Origin: Chenopodium formosanum
Taxonomy: Eukaryota > Streptophyta > Magnoliopsida > Caryophyllales > Amaranthaceae
Direction: 5' to 3'
Assembly: GCA_024500155.1 (NCBI GenBank)
Contig: CM044869.1
Span: forward strand, 52,779,898 to 52,843,897
DNA: 64,000 bases
Shown: in pieces, positions 23,428 through 34,700 of the stretch
Layout: every line of letters starts with the position of its first letter
How positions within the stretch are numbered: the first letter of the stretch is position 1
Made by a program: the position numbers and the translations under genes
Notes under the pieces: model-generated
Told to the model about the DNA's origin: nothing
Seen by the model: the letters and a program-made list of their open reading frames with translations, nothing else
Database searches by the model: none

Positions 23428-25160
23428 GGGGGGGGGGGGGGGGGGGATGAAAATTGATGTGACTAAAATGAGATGAGTATCACAATTGCAATGAAAAGTA
23501 ATTGAATCGAGGATATTGACTATATCAACACTGAATTTTTATTCTTGCTTCCATTACCTGTTATAGTAACTTGTTTTTTCATTGATGGATTCCCTTATGT
23601 GTAATATGCAGTTTGAGTGTGACAAAATGGGTTCATTTGAACTGGGGTGATGAAGGATTGATATCGTTATTTGCAAAGTTTTGGAGACTCCTCCATCCGG
23701 TATGTGTATTTGTTCATTGTATTTTTGTTTTATGAAAATAAAAGCCCATTCATTTTAGGCAGTTATGCTATTCTCTCATAGATAGTGTTGAATGGATCTT
23801 TGTTATGAGCAGGGTGGCATTCTTGTCTTGGAGCCTCAGCCATGGGAATCATATTACAAGAATCGTCTTACAACTGAGGTGGTTATTTGTTTATACTTCT
23901 CATCCATTTTATAACAGTTAATGGTATTTTAAAAGTAAACTGTTCTTAAATCACGAAGGGCTAAATTCGCACTTGAATCTTATAGACATGTCAATTCAAC
24001 ACAGGCATATTTGTTGAGAGTTATACGACACTTAGCTAATTCATATATTTGTACATCATATTTTTACTGGATATGACTCTTTAATTATGTATGTACAAAA
24101 AAATGACTTGGCATTGACAGCATACAAATTGAACAATCACTTATCCATATCAGGATTAATTTTTGTACCGGAAAAATACTATTTAGCTTATAATCCAACA
24201 TGATGTCAGTGTGGCAAGGATGGAACCCAGTTTGGCGGGTGGTGGTGGGGGGAATCAGGGTAAAAATCATATCCGTCATGAGTGATGGGGTGGGGGTGGT
24301 ACCTGTCCCATCACCCTTCCTCCCGCCCCAAGTCTATTCGCCCCATACCTACATCGGTGCATCCATATGTAATATTAAGAGTGTGTGTGTGTTTTTTTTG
24401 GTTATATATTATAGTAAGTAGTATTTGGTTTTTAGAGGTGGATTTGGGGCAGGGGTTAGGTTGGTGTGGATATCCAGGCAGGGGTGGGGTGGGGATGATT
24501 TTAGATTTGTACCTGTCAAGGTGGGGATGGGTATGGATTTTGGACCCGCGGGGATGGGGATGGGAAGACCAACTGCCAAAGTCTGCCCCGCCTGCACCAT
24601 TGACATCATTCCAACACATTGTTTTTTCATAATTTTATTTAGTTTTTGGTAAATATTACGATTATCTCATGCACATATGAAACTTGTATTTTACAAAATC
24701 AACATTCAAGGGTCTATAAGAAGACCTCCTTCTAAAGTAGTGTTGAGTTCTTTCCACATGTAAATTTATGCTTAACTAGTCCCGCTTGTTTGATATTGTG
24801 CTTGGCTATGTCCTATAGCAACGTATTACGTACCATGAATACACATATTAAATTAAATGCTTTTCTGTTGCAGATCACGCAGATGAATTACAATAATATA
24901 GTATATAAACCCGATTTCTTCCAGGAGATGCTTCTTGATAAGGTCTCTAGCCATTTCTCAATCCATTGTGTAGTTGACTTTAAGTATTGCTCATTTTTTA
25001 AAGCTGCTCAGTTCCATAGCTTTCATTAATGGTCTAATTTCTGTTTTATTTTTTCATACATGGTTGACAGATTGGATTCAGAACCGTTGAACAAGCAACG
25101 ACGAGTGTATCAGGTGCAACATTGGGTTTTGATAGACCTGTTTTAGTTTTTCGTAAATAA
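20483..25160 (+). CDS. BIN3/MePCE-type RNA methyltransferase
   Basis: SAM-dependent methyltransferase of the Bin3 family; animal MePCE members methylate the 5' gamma-phosphate of small RNAs such as 7SK. Eight exons: 20483-20620, 21581-21695, 21779-21826, 22933-23197, 23612-23699, 23813-23878, 24874-24942, 25071-25160, all GT..AG, joining to 879 nt (292 residues). The N-terminus is Lys/Asn-rich (KNKKKNKE, nuclear-type basic), then FGNYRNYYGYR. SAM motif I CLDIGCNSG is at about 70-78, followed by ILGIDID. The Bin3 hallmark TKWVHLNWGDEGL is encoded by exon 5, then HPGGILVLEPQPWESY. The end FRTVEQA...DRPVLVFRK is family-typical. A telo-box AAACCCTAA lies about 30 bp before the ATG. The intron 4 T/G tract and a transposon in intron 6 do not affect coding. 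The frame is intact throughout. Confidence 0.92.
23396..23446. repeat. T31-G20 homopolymer pair in an intron
   Basis: A run of about 31 T followed directly by about 20 G, inside intron 4 of the methyltransferase gene. The mirror arrangement (C run then A run) occurs at 59735-59789. Confidence 0.9.
24207..24602. mobile_element. hAT-like non-autonomous element in intron 6
   Basis: G-rich segment (GGGGATGGGGATGGG-type) with ends CAGTGTGGCAAGG and CCTGCACCATTG, which are roughly inverted. Flanks ACATGATG and ACATCATT agree at six of eight positions, which could be a decayed 8-bp duplication. Open frames on both strands are low-complexity Gly/Pro/Trp products of the G-rich repeat and are not genes. 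Confidence 0.45.
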
Positions 25161-25443
25161 GTACTGAAGGCAAATATATCTGTTTGCAAAATTTTGAGGT
25201 TTATATGATTCATATTAATGTATCAAAAACAGTAGCTACTATAACTCAAATGTTTTATTCTTTTAACCAAGTAATTGGTGCTGCTTGAGGTACTTGGTAT
25301 TTTTGCCACTGATAAATACTAGTATTATCTTATACAGTTATACTTCGTATACCTTCAATAGAAACTTCGATAGAGTACATGATGACCAAAGTAGGAAAAC
25401 AGGAAACTTTTTGTATTGAATTAGCTACCTTGGTATGATAAAC

Positions 25444-26579
25444 TTAGACACTAGCTTTGATGTGAGAACTATACCCAGTTTTCGCATCATTGGCCCTATC
25501 CCACAGCATCACTCCTCCATACTTGCCACCAGATCCCTTAACAAACGGGAGGACTCGGTTTATAAGTGTTTGTGTTTGAACAAAGCCATTGTTAGCAGCA
25601 TCATTTGAAGCAGGTAACCCAACAAAGAACATCTTAGCTGGGATTTTTGAGGTCCATGTTTTCCAAGAATTCTTGAAGTTCTCAGGATTACCAACATCAT
25701 ATTCACAAGAAGGATTGTTGTAAAACTGTATCCAAACGTAGTCGAAAAGACCGGTATTTAGGGCGCCACTGAGCTCTTGATCAGGGAAAGGACACTGTGG
25801 TGCAGCACTTAGGTATACTTTCTTCCCTGATTGATGGCCGTGCTCGGCAAGTCTCCTTGCAAGCGGAACATAATGAGGTGTTCCCAACTCGATGTCAAAA
25901 TCTATGCCATCTAATACCGCATCACCTGGTGAAAAAGAAGTTAAACATTATCTTTCAAGTTTCTTTTAGCCATCTGGACTTGTGTACTCATTTGTAGAAA
26001 AACTTAAAGTTTGATTTATATATAATTTTTTAAAAATTGTATCCATTTTGTTATTAATGAAGAAATTTGCATTTTTGGGAACAACTGAGAAACAGCATGT
26101 AGAAATTTTAGCATAAATTTTATTTTATTTTTCTTTTCAGAACCATGCATACCTAATGGCCGAGAATTGGATCGGCCTCCAAGGAAATGATCCCACAAGT
26201 AATCAGCGACGCGTCTAGCATCATCAGTTGATGAAAGCGAGTAGGTACCAGCACCACCTCCGATGGAGAGCATGACCTTAATCCCCATCTGTTGGCAGTT
26301 CCTGATGCCAGTGCTCACTTTACGACACCCGCCATTGGCAGGATCACAATGACCAGCCAAGTTAATTTGGGGTGTTTGGCCATTCCCAAATGTTGAGAGA
26401 AATGCTATGTTAACATACTTGTATAAGCCACTTCTACATGTAGCTGTTAATGTACCCTCATCCTCATTTTGACCCCAGTATATGGCAATTCCTCCTGCAT
26501 TGGCTTTCAAGGGTAAGGAAATGAACAACGAGATGGTTAATGCTAGCAAGAAATAAGGTGAGCAAATTTTGATACCCAT
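25444..26579 (-). CDS. Class III acidic chitinase (GH18), copy B
   Basis: Secreted hevamine-type endochitinase. Exons 26579-26153 and 25925-25444, intron 26152-25926, same phase-1 position as copy A; 302 residues. I chose the ATG at 26579 (MGIKICS) because it aligns with copies A and C and gives a proper signal peptide ending LKANA; an in-frame ATG at 26606 would add nine residues. The mature protein begins GGIAIYWGQNEDEG. DGIDFDIE is intact, as are the six class III cysteines. It is tail-to-head with the broken copy C, 2.1 kb away, and its 3' end is about 280 bp from the 3' end of the methyltransferase gene (convergent). Promoter elements suggest pathogen/WRKY control. The frame is intact; the most likely active member of the pair. 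Confidence 0.94.
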
Positions 26580-26647
26580 AATTTTATTTTCTTTGAACTT
26601 TAACAAGAGTTTTTGAGGAATACTAAGGCTTAAAAGTATGAGTCTGC

Positions 26648-26653
26648 TTTATA
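26648..26653 (-). promoter_or_regulatory. TATA box of chitinase B
   Basis: TATAAA on the minus strand (context CCCTATAAAGC), 69 nt upstream of the chosen ATG, almost the same spacing as in copy A. Confidence 0.6.
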
Positions 26654-26687
26654 GGGGAAGAAAAGTTGAAAGATAGTTCAAGGCCAT

Positions 26688-26735
26688 AGTCAAAAGTCAA
26701 GTCAATTAAACAAATATGCTTGACTTCTAAGTCAA
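26688..26735. promoter_or_regulatory. W-box cluster upstream of chitinase B
   Basis: Five TTGACT hexamers in 48 bp: four on the gene's strand (plus-strand AGTCAA at 26688, 26695, 26700 and 26730) and one in the other orientation (26720-26725). WRKY factors bind TTGAC(C/T), and W-box clusters are a known feature of pathogen-inducible plant promoters. The cluster is about 35-85 bp upstream of the TATA box. Regulation itself is inferred. Confidence 0.55.
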
Positions 26736-26892
26736 CTTTGATGACCAGTAATTAGGAAAAACAATACTCGTACTTTTAGTTGGAAACTTTCCCAACTTTA
26801 ATTCTTGTGCACCTTTAAGAACTACTACTTCCTTCGTCTCAAATTCACGTGTAGGTTTCTTCTTAACACCGAAATCCTCGTATGAAACCTTA

Positions 26893-27059
26893 TAGCATGT
26901 TCACTTAAGTTTAATTTCAGTTTAATTTTCTTCAGTTTAGCCCCAATCAATTCAGTTTAGTTTAGCTTCTAATTTCCTTCTCTCATAAAATATTCATTTT
27001 AGCTCTATTTAGTTCAGTACAGCTCCAATCAGTTCAGTTCAGTAACAGTGAACAGACCC
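26893..27059. mobile_element. Tourist-like MITE with TTCAGTT repeats
   Basis: Flanked by TTA at 26890-26892 and 27060-27062. Ends TAGCATGTTCACTT and AGTGAACAGACCC are inverted. The interior repeats AGTTCAG/TTCAGTTTAG and includes TTCCTTCTCTCATAAAATATTCA, shared nearly exactly with 43688-43779. It lies about 160 bp beyond the W-box cluster. Confidence 0.75.
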
Positions 27060-27212
27060 TTAGTTTAGGATATTTATTTATTGGTGAGCTCTTTATTGTC
27101 ACTTGTATATATAAAAAATATAGTGGAAGTATGTAAGGAATATGAAAGAACAAATAGACCTTGTTTGATAAAGAGATTTTTGAAAAGTTTTTAACTTATT
27201 GAGTATTATTAG

Positions 27213-27571
27213 ACCATCTCCAATGGTGAGACTCAACTTTGAGTATTGAATTACAAAATGAGTTGTGAAGTCTAATTTTCCAATGGTGAGACTTTCTAAA
27301 GTATACTAATGTCATTTTCAATTTATGGTCCACCAAATCATATTATAAGTTTAAAAAAAATTAAAATTAAAACTTAAATAAATTACAAAACATATTATAA
27401 TATAGATAAGGGCCCACACTTTTTGTCAAATGAGACTCAAAGTTGAGTATCTAAACTTAACAACTTTCTATTAGAGTTGTTAAGTTTAGATACTAACTTA
27501 TTGGTATCATTTGCAAAAAATACTCTCTCTCTCCTAAAGAAACTCCCTCAAGTCTCACCATTGGAGATGGT
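27213..27571. mobile_element. MITE with perfect 20-bp inverted ends
   Basis: The left end ACCATCTCCAATGGTGAGAC is repeated exactly inverted at the right end (GTCTCACCATTGGAGATGGT), flanked on both sides by TAG. A second internal CCAATGGTGAGACT occurs at about 27281. The interior is AT-rich without an ORF. The CATCTCCAATGG end is common in plant MITEs. Confidence 0.85.
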
Positions 27572-28690
27572 TAGAGGTTTGAGTCGTTTGACTATAATAA
27601 AAAGTTAATTTGGATGTTTGGTAAATAACTAATCAAAAGAGCTTCTTGGACTCAAAAAGCTCTTTTTAAAAAAGCTCATTATAAGAGCTTTTGAAATTAG
27701 CTTATTGAATTATTAGTTTTTTTGGGTATTAAATACACTAAAACAGCTAAAAATAAACAGTTATTTGCCTAACACTTTTATACAATAAATTATTTACAAC
27801 TAGATAGTCAAATCAGCTAATATAACCAGTTAATACAATCAGCTATATTAATCAGCTAACTGCTAATTAGTGCCATAGTCTTCTTTCCAACATTTCTTTT
27901 CCCACTCTAGTTCTCAATGAATTGATGTCTGACTTATATTTTGAAGTTAATCATGATTGTAGAAATTTAAGACAAAGAACCTAAAAAATAGTCCACTACC
28001 TAACTTATTTTCTTGAAAGCGTGGAGACTTTGCGTACGGAGTATAACAGAATGGGCGAATGGCTGTAAATGTGTTGTTTGGTAATTTGACTTCTATTTTG
28101 ATGTTGATTGTCATACTCCGTAACTCATAATGGGTGTATAACTTACTTCTAAAAAATTGAAAATTTTCAAAACTTTTAAAGTTCATTGACATATCTAATA
28201 TGGAGGATTTTTAATTTTAGACTTATTATATATTGAGATAATCAAGTAGATGCCAACTAGTGTGATTGATAAAAGTTTCAGAGTTAAAGTTTAGAGGGTG
28301 GTATTTAAGACTTGAGATTGAATCTCTTTTATATCACTGTCCTTGCTTGTTCTCTTTACTCCCAAAGAAATTATTGAGATGATCAATATTATATTATATG
28401 TCAATCAAAACTATTGACCTATTGACTTATTGATATATATACTCACTATTGTGTAATAAGTAAATTTCGAAAACTTAATACAGTATTGGTTTACATCATC
28501 ATTTCTAATTAAATTTATAAAATTTGTCATTGTGTAGTGTAACATGAACATAACTAAAAAGACTATTATGTATTACAACATAAGCCAATTAGGCAACTTG
28601 TTCATACATTTATTTTGATAGAAATAAAACTTGCTTGGATACATTTTATTGACCATACTAAGAAAAGTTGGTATTTAGCAAGCACTAAAT
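27572..28690. other. Spacer, no gene
   Basis: No coding signal. At about 27600-27860 there is an AGCTAAT/CAGCTAA-rich stretch with weak inverted symmetry that may be another decayed MITE. The rest is AT-rich 3' flank of the chitinase C pseudogene. Confidence 0.45.
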
Positions 28691-28693
28691 TAG

Positions 28694-30136
28694 CTAGACA
28701 CTAACACTATCCTTGATGACTTTACTATAGCTGGTTCTCACATCATGAGCTCTATCCCATAGCATAACTCCCCCATATTTGTCACCAAATCCCTTAACAA
28801 AGGAAGCACTTGGTTTATAAGTGTTTGTGAAGGAACAAACCCACTTCCGGCGGCGGCTTTCGAGGCAGGCAACCCTACAAAGAACTTCATAGCTGGGATC
28901 TTTGATGTCCATGTTCTCCAAGAGTTCTTGAACTTTTCAGGATCACTAGCATCAAACTCACAAGGAGGGTTGTTGTAAAATTGTATCCAAACGTAGTCGA
29001 AAAGGCCGGTGTTTAGGGCATCATTGAGCTTTTGGTCAGGGAAAGAGCATTGTGGTGCAGCAGTTAAGTATACTTTCTTCCCTGATTGTTGGCCATGCTC
29101 GGTGAGTCTTCGTGCTAGTGCTTGGTAGTGTGGCGTTCCTAATTCGATGTCGAAATCTATGCCATCTAGTACGGCATCACCTAGTAGAAAGAAGTTGAAT
29201 GTATCATGTTAGTTAAGGGAATTGGAAAAAAGGAGGAAAAACAAAGCATCCCTATATAAGAATTAGGACACCCTTTTGTTCATTCCAAGTATTCTATTTT
29301 TTTAATTTGTATATGAAAATTATAATATTGAGAGATGATGAATGAGCAATATAAAGTTCTCTAGAAATGATAAAATTTCATTGGGTTGAGCACAAGCCCA
29401 CATCGGAGAAGAGGTCTGACTACATATAAGTCCAACAAGGTTTCATTTCAAAACTAATTTGTGATAGGTAAGGTAGTCTACCAATCTTATATGTTAGCTA
29501 TTCTCTTACTTATATGTTTGTGAATTCCTCAAAAAACTACTAGTATTGCTTAATTAAGATCAATAGTTTGGATTATTGTTGTAAAGTTTTCCTCAAGCTT
29601 TTTGTTTTGTTTTTTTTCTTTTATAAAATTGTTTTGCATACAAATAAAATGCTTTATCAAAAAACTGCATACTTCCATGCACAACGTTCATGAAATATAC
29701 TTAGTGGCCGGAAGTTGGATTGGCCTCCAAGGAAATGATCCCACAAGTAATCGGCAACGCCTTTAGCATCATCGGACGATGATAGAGAGTAACTCCCGTC
29801 GCCACCACCAATGGAGAGCATAACCTTAATCCCCAAGCTTTGGCAATTTCGGATGCCAACGCTCACTCTTTGGCACCCACCAGAGTCAGGGTCACAATGG
29901 CCAGCCAAGTTGACCTTAGGAGTTTGGCCACTCCCAAATGTTGAGAGAAAACCTATGTTAACATACTTATATAACCCACTTTTACATGTTGCTGTTAATG
30001 TTCCCTCTTCCTAATCTTGGCCCCAATACACCGCGATTCCTCCAGCTTTGGCTTTCAAGGGCAAGCTAGCAATGAAAAGAGAGGTTGTCAAAGCTAACAA
30101 GACAAATGATGATGAACTTGTGGTTTTCACACCCAT
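28694..30136 (-). pseudogene. Class III chitinase, copy C, broken
   Basis: Same two-exon structure as copies A and B: exon 1 30136-29701, intron 29700-29181, exon 2 29180-28694. Two lesions are visible. A TAG at 30011-30013 (codon 42) replaces the acidic codon after YWGQD/N, about 12 residues into the mature protein. One A is missing from a short A run at 28799-28801 (three here, four in copy A), shifting the frame near VLPFVKGFGD. Everything else aligns: signal peptide ending LKAKA, DGIDFDIE and the cysteines. The exon junction gives Ser where A and B have Gly, and the donor is AAGTATAT. The TATA position has GATAAATTA instead of TATAAATA. It cannot make a full chitinase; readthrough would still meet the frameshift. 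Confidence 0.92.
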
Positions 30137-30199
30137 TGTTCTTGGCAAGTATTGATCTGAGTTCTAAGGCTAGGAATTGCAAGCTAAGTCTAATTTATC

Positions 30200-31760
30200 A
30201 GGCTAAGTAATCCTTTAGTCAATTAGTCCAAATGATACAAGTTGTTCATGTACGGAGTATACTATTTTGAATTGTGTTTGTCACACACTAGTCCAAAATA
30301 TTAAGTTTTATAATTGTACATACAAAATAGTACCATGCTTCAGTTTCTTAATACGCCATTATAATTTTATAATTTTTAGCTAACTTTGATTGAGAAGAAA
30401 GGATACAAATAAAAAATCATTCACTTAAATAATATTTTTTTTTTGGTGGTATAATTGTCCTTTACTAAGATCATGTGACTTCTATTTTCAAACGAACACA
30501 GTAGATTTGCGGGTCTTGGTCAAATAATTAGATTGGCCTTTAACATGAAAAGAGAACCAGCTCTATGGGTTAGATTATTTTAATGTGATGATTATTAGTA
30601 CTAAACTAGTAATTGTAGTTACTTGAAGCCACCCATTTCACAAGTAATCAAAAAGTGGCAAGTACCGTAAGATGTTTTAATGCAATGTAATCCATTGAAG
30701 AAAGAAAATGTGCACCCTTAACAAAAGTGTGCACTCAAACAAGAAACAACCAATTTTCTCGTACGATATACTGTCATACTACACATGGTATCTGGGGACG
30801 AAAATTAAACCAGTTTATCGTCACAATTTTATCATACAAACACGAAAAATGGAACCAAGAACAAGTAGCTAGTACAAGGTGCATCACAATGCCATAGATT
30901 AGCTATTGCTTTACTCCATTAGACATCTATAAGGTATGATAAACGTGGTTTTAAGGGTTTAAAATTTAATTTAATGTTTATACATAGAGCACTAATCAAA
31001 ACTTGATAGCTTTGACCAATGATTATGACTTTGTTATAAGTTCATGAAAATTAAAGGAATATAAATTGTAATTGTTAATTCAAACGCCTCTTAAAATAAT
31101 TGTGTTCAAGTTTTGTTCATAAACTTAATTGAATGACTGGTATCTATCCTTTCATCCTAAGATATATTCTAACGAGAACCTCAAGTGATATGTGTCATGC
31201 TTATACTTACATTTAATGTTTGATGTAGCTCGAAATATGCTCCTTCTGATCCAAAATACTAGTCGATTTAGCTAATTGCTTGATTTTGAATTTTTGATCC
31301 ATTTTACAATAACAATGTACCATTTGTGAGCTAGGTAATATCTTTGATTTTTCAAAAATGATTTAGTTTTTTGAATCATGGAGTACTTACAGATTGACGT
31401 AAGATGCTGAACAAAAGAACAAGATATAATTATAAAAGAATTTTATTAACGGAAACTACCATTGAATAAGTCAAACGACATTTACAACAACAATTGGCCT
31501 GAATAGATTTTATGATCTAATCAGATAGGTTAAGCCATTGTTAATAATGTAAAAGTACAGAAATAATTTAGCTACAATAATTAGCAGATGGAACAAACAA
31601 ATTACAGATACAATAATTTTAACACCTAACTCGTCCAAATTAATCATCAAATTCTACCTTTCTCTGCAAAGTCCACTCCGGTGGTCATCTATATACAGGT
31701 CCGAAAAAGGACGTACCCCTTGATTTTGATGGGTTAGGACAAATTTGACATGAACTGCAA
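30200..31760. other. Spacer, no gene
   Basis: AT-rich intergenic DNA between the chitinase C promoter side and the 3' end of the NEN gene. No ORF, RNA gene or clear repeat end was seen. The right end (31440-31760) probably includes the NEN 3' UTR. Confidence 0.5.
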
Positions 31761-31762
31761 AG

Positions 31763-34700
31763 TCAGTTAGAATGGATAACCAGCTTTTCTGCAACTAATC
31801 GGATGCCTGCAGTCTGCTGGAAATCATATTGATTCAAGGAGACAAACGCATCAACAAAAGTTCCAGCAGTGAACAAACAATCGAGTTCTGGAGGATCAAA
31901 CGTACTGAAAAGAAGCTTTTGCTGAGCACCTGAAGCAGCTTCTCTTTGGAAAATTTCGGTACCATACTTTGCAATATCTTCAGTTACAACAGTAGGTATA
32001 CTGCAAAAGGTGAAGACCATGCACAGATTTAAAAATCAAAAATTTCTCATTAGCAACCTACATATAGTAAAGGAAAATCCCTTCAATTGAAAATAACTGC
32101 TTTAGACCCTCATTATACGGCATTATTATTACATTAGAGGACTGTAGAAATCTTAATATTTAACTGACCAGACACCAGTGGGTTGGGAAAAAAATGCCAG
32201 AAAAGAAATTTTGGTTTTTTTTTTTTAAAAAAAAAATTACCTAAATTTACAACATTTCTCTGGAGATATTTTATGTGTTTTGACATAACGAAATTGAGTT
32301 ATTCTACATCATAATTGCATAGTGACAGAGTGATATACATGAGGATTAGTAATAAAAACTACGATTCAGGAACTAGAGGTATATAATTCAGATAGAAGAT
32401 TGAGGAGAGCAAACTTACTGGAGTCGTATAGTAGGGAAGTTCCAGTATCCATTCTTTCTGACTACCACGGGCCTCCAATCAGATGTGCTACCAGATTCTG
32501 CGAACAAACTCTGTGCATGATTATCACATGCTTCAAGAACTTGACATACGCTTGGAGGGGCATCTACTACAAAGCTCAACCTAGGGCGGCCTGCCTGATC
32601 TACAAACCTTGTACTAATTCCAAATCGCACTTTCAGATGGGTACAGTGAAGCTTGAGTAAAACAGTATCATGCAGTATCTGAATCCTACAACTCCCGCAA
32701 TAGAATGGGACTAGAGATGCACTGATCAAAGGAATGGAAACATCCTCAGGAGTTAAATAAGCAGAACTGCTGCAGCACTCAAATATAGTTGATAGGCGAG
32801 ACATCCCTGGGGATTCAGTTATAGGTCTTTTTTCTTCTGCATCATCTTCTTGAATGGCATCATCCATTATTTCCTCAGAAAGCCTTCTCATATCAAAAGG
32901 TTCCGCTTCAGGTCTACTGGGCTCAACCACATTGAGTAGCTGCTCCCCCATGGTTTGATTTGAAGGGTTTTCAGGCATTGTATCTGGGTTGGGTCTACTG
33001 GGCTCAACCACACTGAGTAGCTGCTCCCCCATGGTTTGATTTGAAGGGTTTTCAGGCATTGGATCTGGGTTGGGAGCATAGCTTATTTCCATGGGTGAAG
33101 TTCTCCCACCACTACGAGTTCTTCTTGTAGTAGAAGTCGGAGAAACCCAACTGTCTCTTGTAAGAATGTCTGGAAGACTTGACTCCTACACACACAGGAA
33201 CAAAGAGTTATCCCATGAGGAGACTGCTAACAAGACATTGTTAACCTCAAATACAGTCCAAATTCCAAAATACCCCAGAGACGGTTTTTGCGAAGTAGAC
33301 TACATTATAAGAAGCTAACATTTCCCTGCATTTCATGATTAATGTCCAAAAGTTTTCGAGCTTGAAGTTGAAAGGTTATCCTCTACCTGCCCTAAATTTG
33401 ACTGGTATCTTCTCAATTTAAAAATAAATATCATATTGCATAAAAGGTCTTCTCCATCCCTATATATTCTTCACATTATGATATGGAACAAAATGTATAG
33501 AATTTTTGGTAGTAAAACGAGAGTAAAGTTAAAGGGTTGCGACAAAGAGAAATGGATGTGATAGTCCAACAGAGAAAGAAAAGATATACTGACATTAAAT
33601 CTGGGACATCACAAACACAAAATGGGAAGACTATAAAGGACCACAAACTTATTCATATAATATTCTTCAATGATTTACCAAGAAACAATTTACTTGATGT
33701 CTCAAATCTCAATCACCATAAGGAAGAGAGTGAAAAATAGACTTCAGAGGAATAAGACATGGCATAGTAGATAATGGAAGACTCTAAAACCTTGTCAATA
33801 ACTGTTAAGGCAGTTTTCCAACCGGATTAAGGACCAGGAAAATAAATAAGTTCACAGAGGTCGTGAGTTAAATTCCAGAAGACAATTCCCTTCATGACAG
33901 AGTAAATGATTCCCCACCCGGCCACCCCAACCCACTCCACATGCGTCCACACACACACACAAAAAGATTACTTTTATTGGTCCTCCTTTCCTACAGTCCT
34001 ACACTACTTTATTCAATCAAGGGATAAATTAACACCCACTTCTTGACTTTAGGCTGTGTTCTCTTCACATTATTCTTATTACTTATCCTTACTAGATTTA
34101 GGCCAAAGCATACCACACCAAAAGTTCAGAGCAGACCAGTGTATAGCTGTTTCTAACCTAGTTAAAGCGATTTCAGTGAGGTACACAACATTTTTCCAGA
34201 TTTTTTTTCAATTTTTATCAAGTATCACTTCGATGAGATGCCCTGAGCCTCGGGAACAGGGAAATCCATATCGCATTGTTGCACCTTGAGCTTTTATATA
34301 CATTGGATTGGACCAGGCCATAACGTTTTATATTTTTTGCTTGTTAAAAAATCTTTAATTTCGCATTAATAAAACTATGAAGCTTAAATATTTGGAAGGT
34401 ACAGATTAAGACATACTACCTCCGTTTCTTTTTAGTTGACGCGTATTCCTTTTTAGGAAGTTTTTTTTTAGTTGACACGTTTCCTTTTGGGGTAACTTTT
34501 TTACCTTGCATTTACAAGCTACCCCACTTGCTTTTTCATTTTCTCTCACTCTCTCTCCTCTCCTTAATATATGTGCCTAAATCAAACGCATCAACTAAAT
34601 AGAAACGGAGGAAGTATATAACAAGATCCCACTTGATTGAGTTGTATATTATATATTATCATACAAATACAGTCAAAGTTCAGTCAAGTCAGATCATCTT

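Noticed and set aside
24200..24652. Overlapping Gly/Trp/Pro-rich frames on both strands
   Set aside because: They result from the G-rich repeat of a transposon in intron 6 of the methyltransferase gene.
33860..33900. B-box-like GGTCGTGAGTTAAATTCC suggesting a SINE
   Set aside because: No A box, tail or target duplication could be defined.
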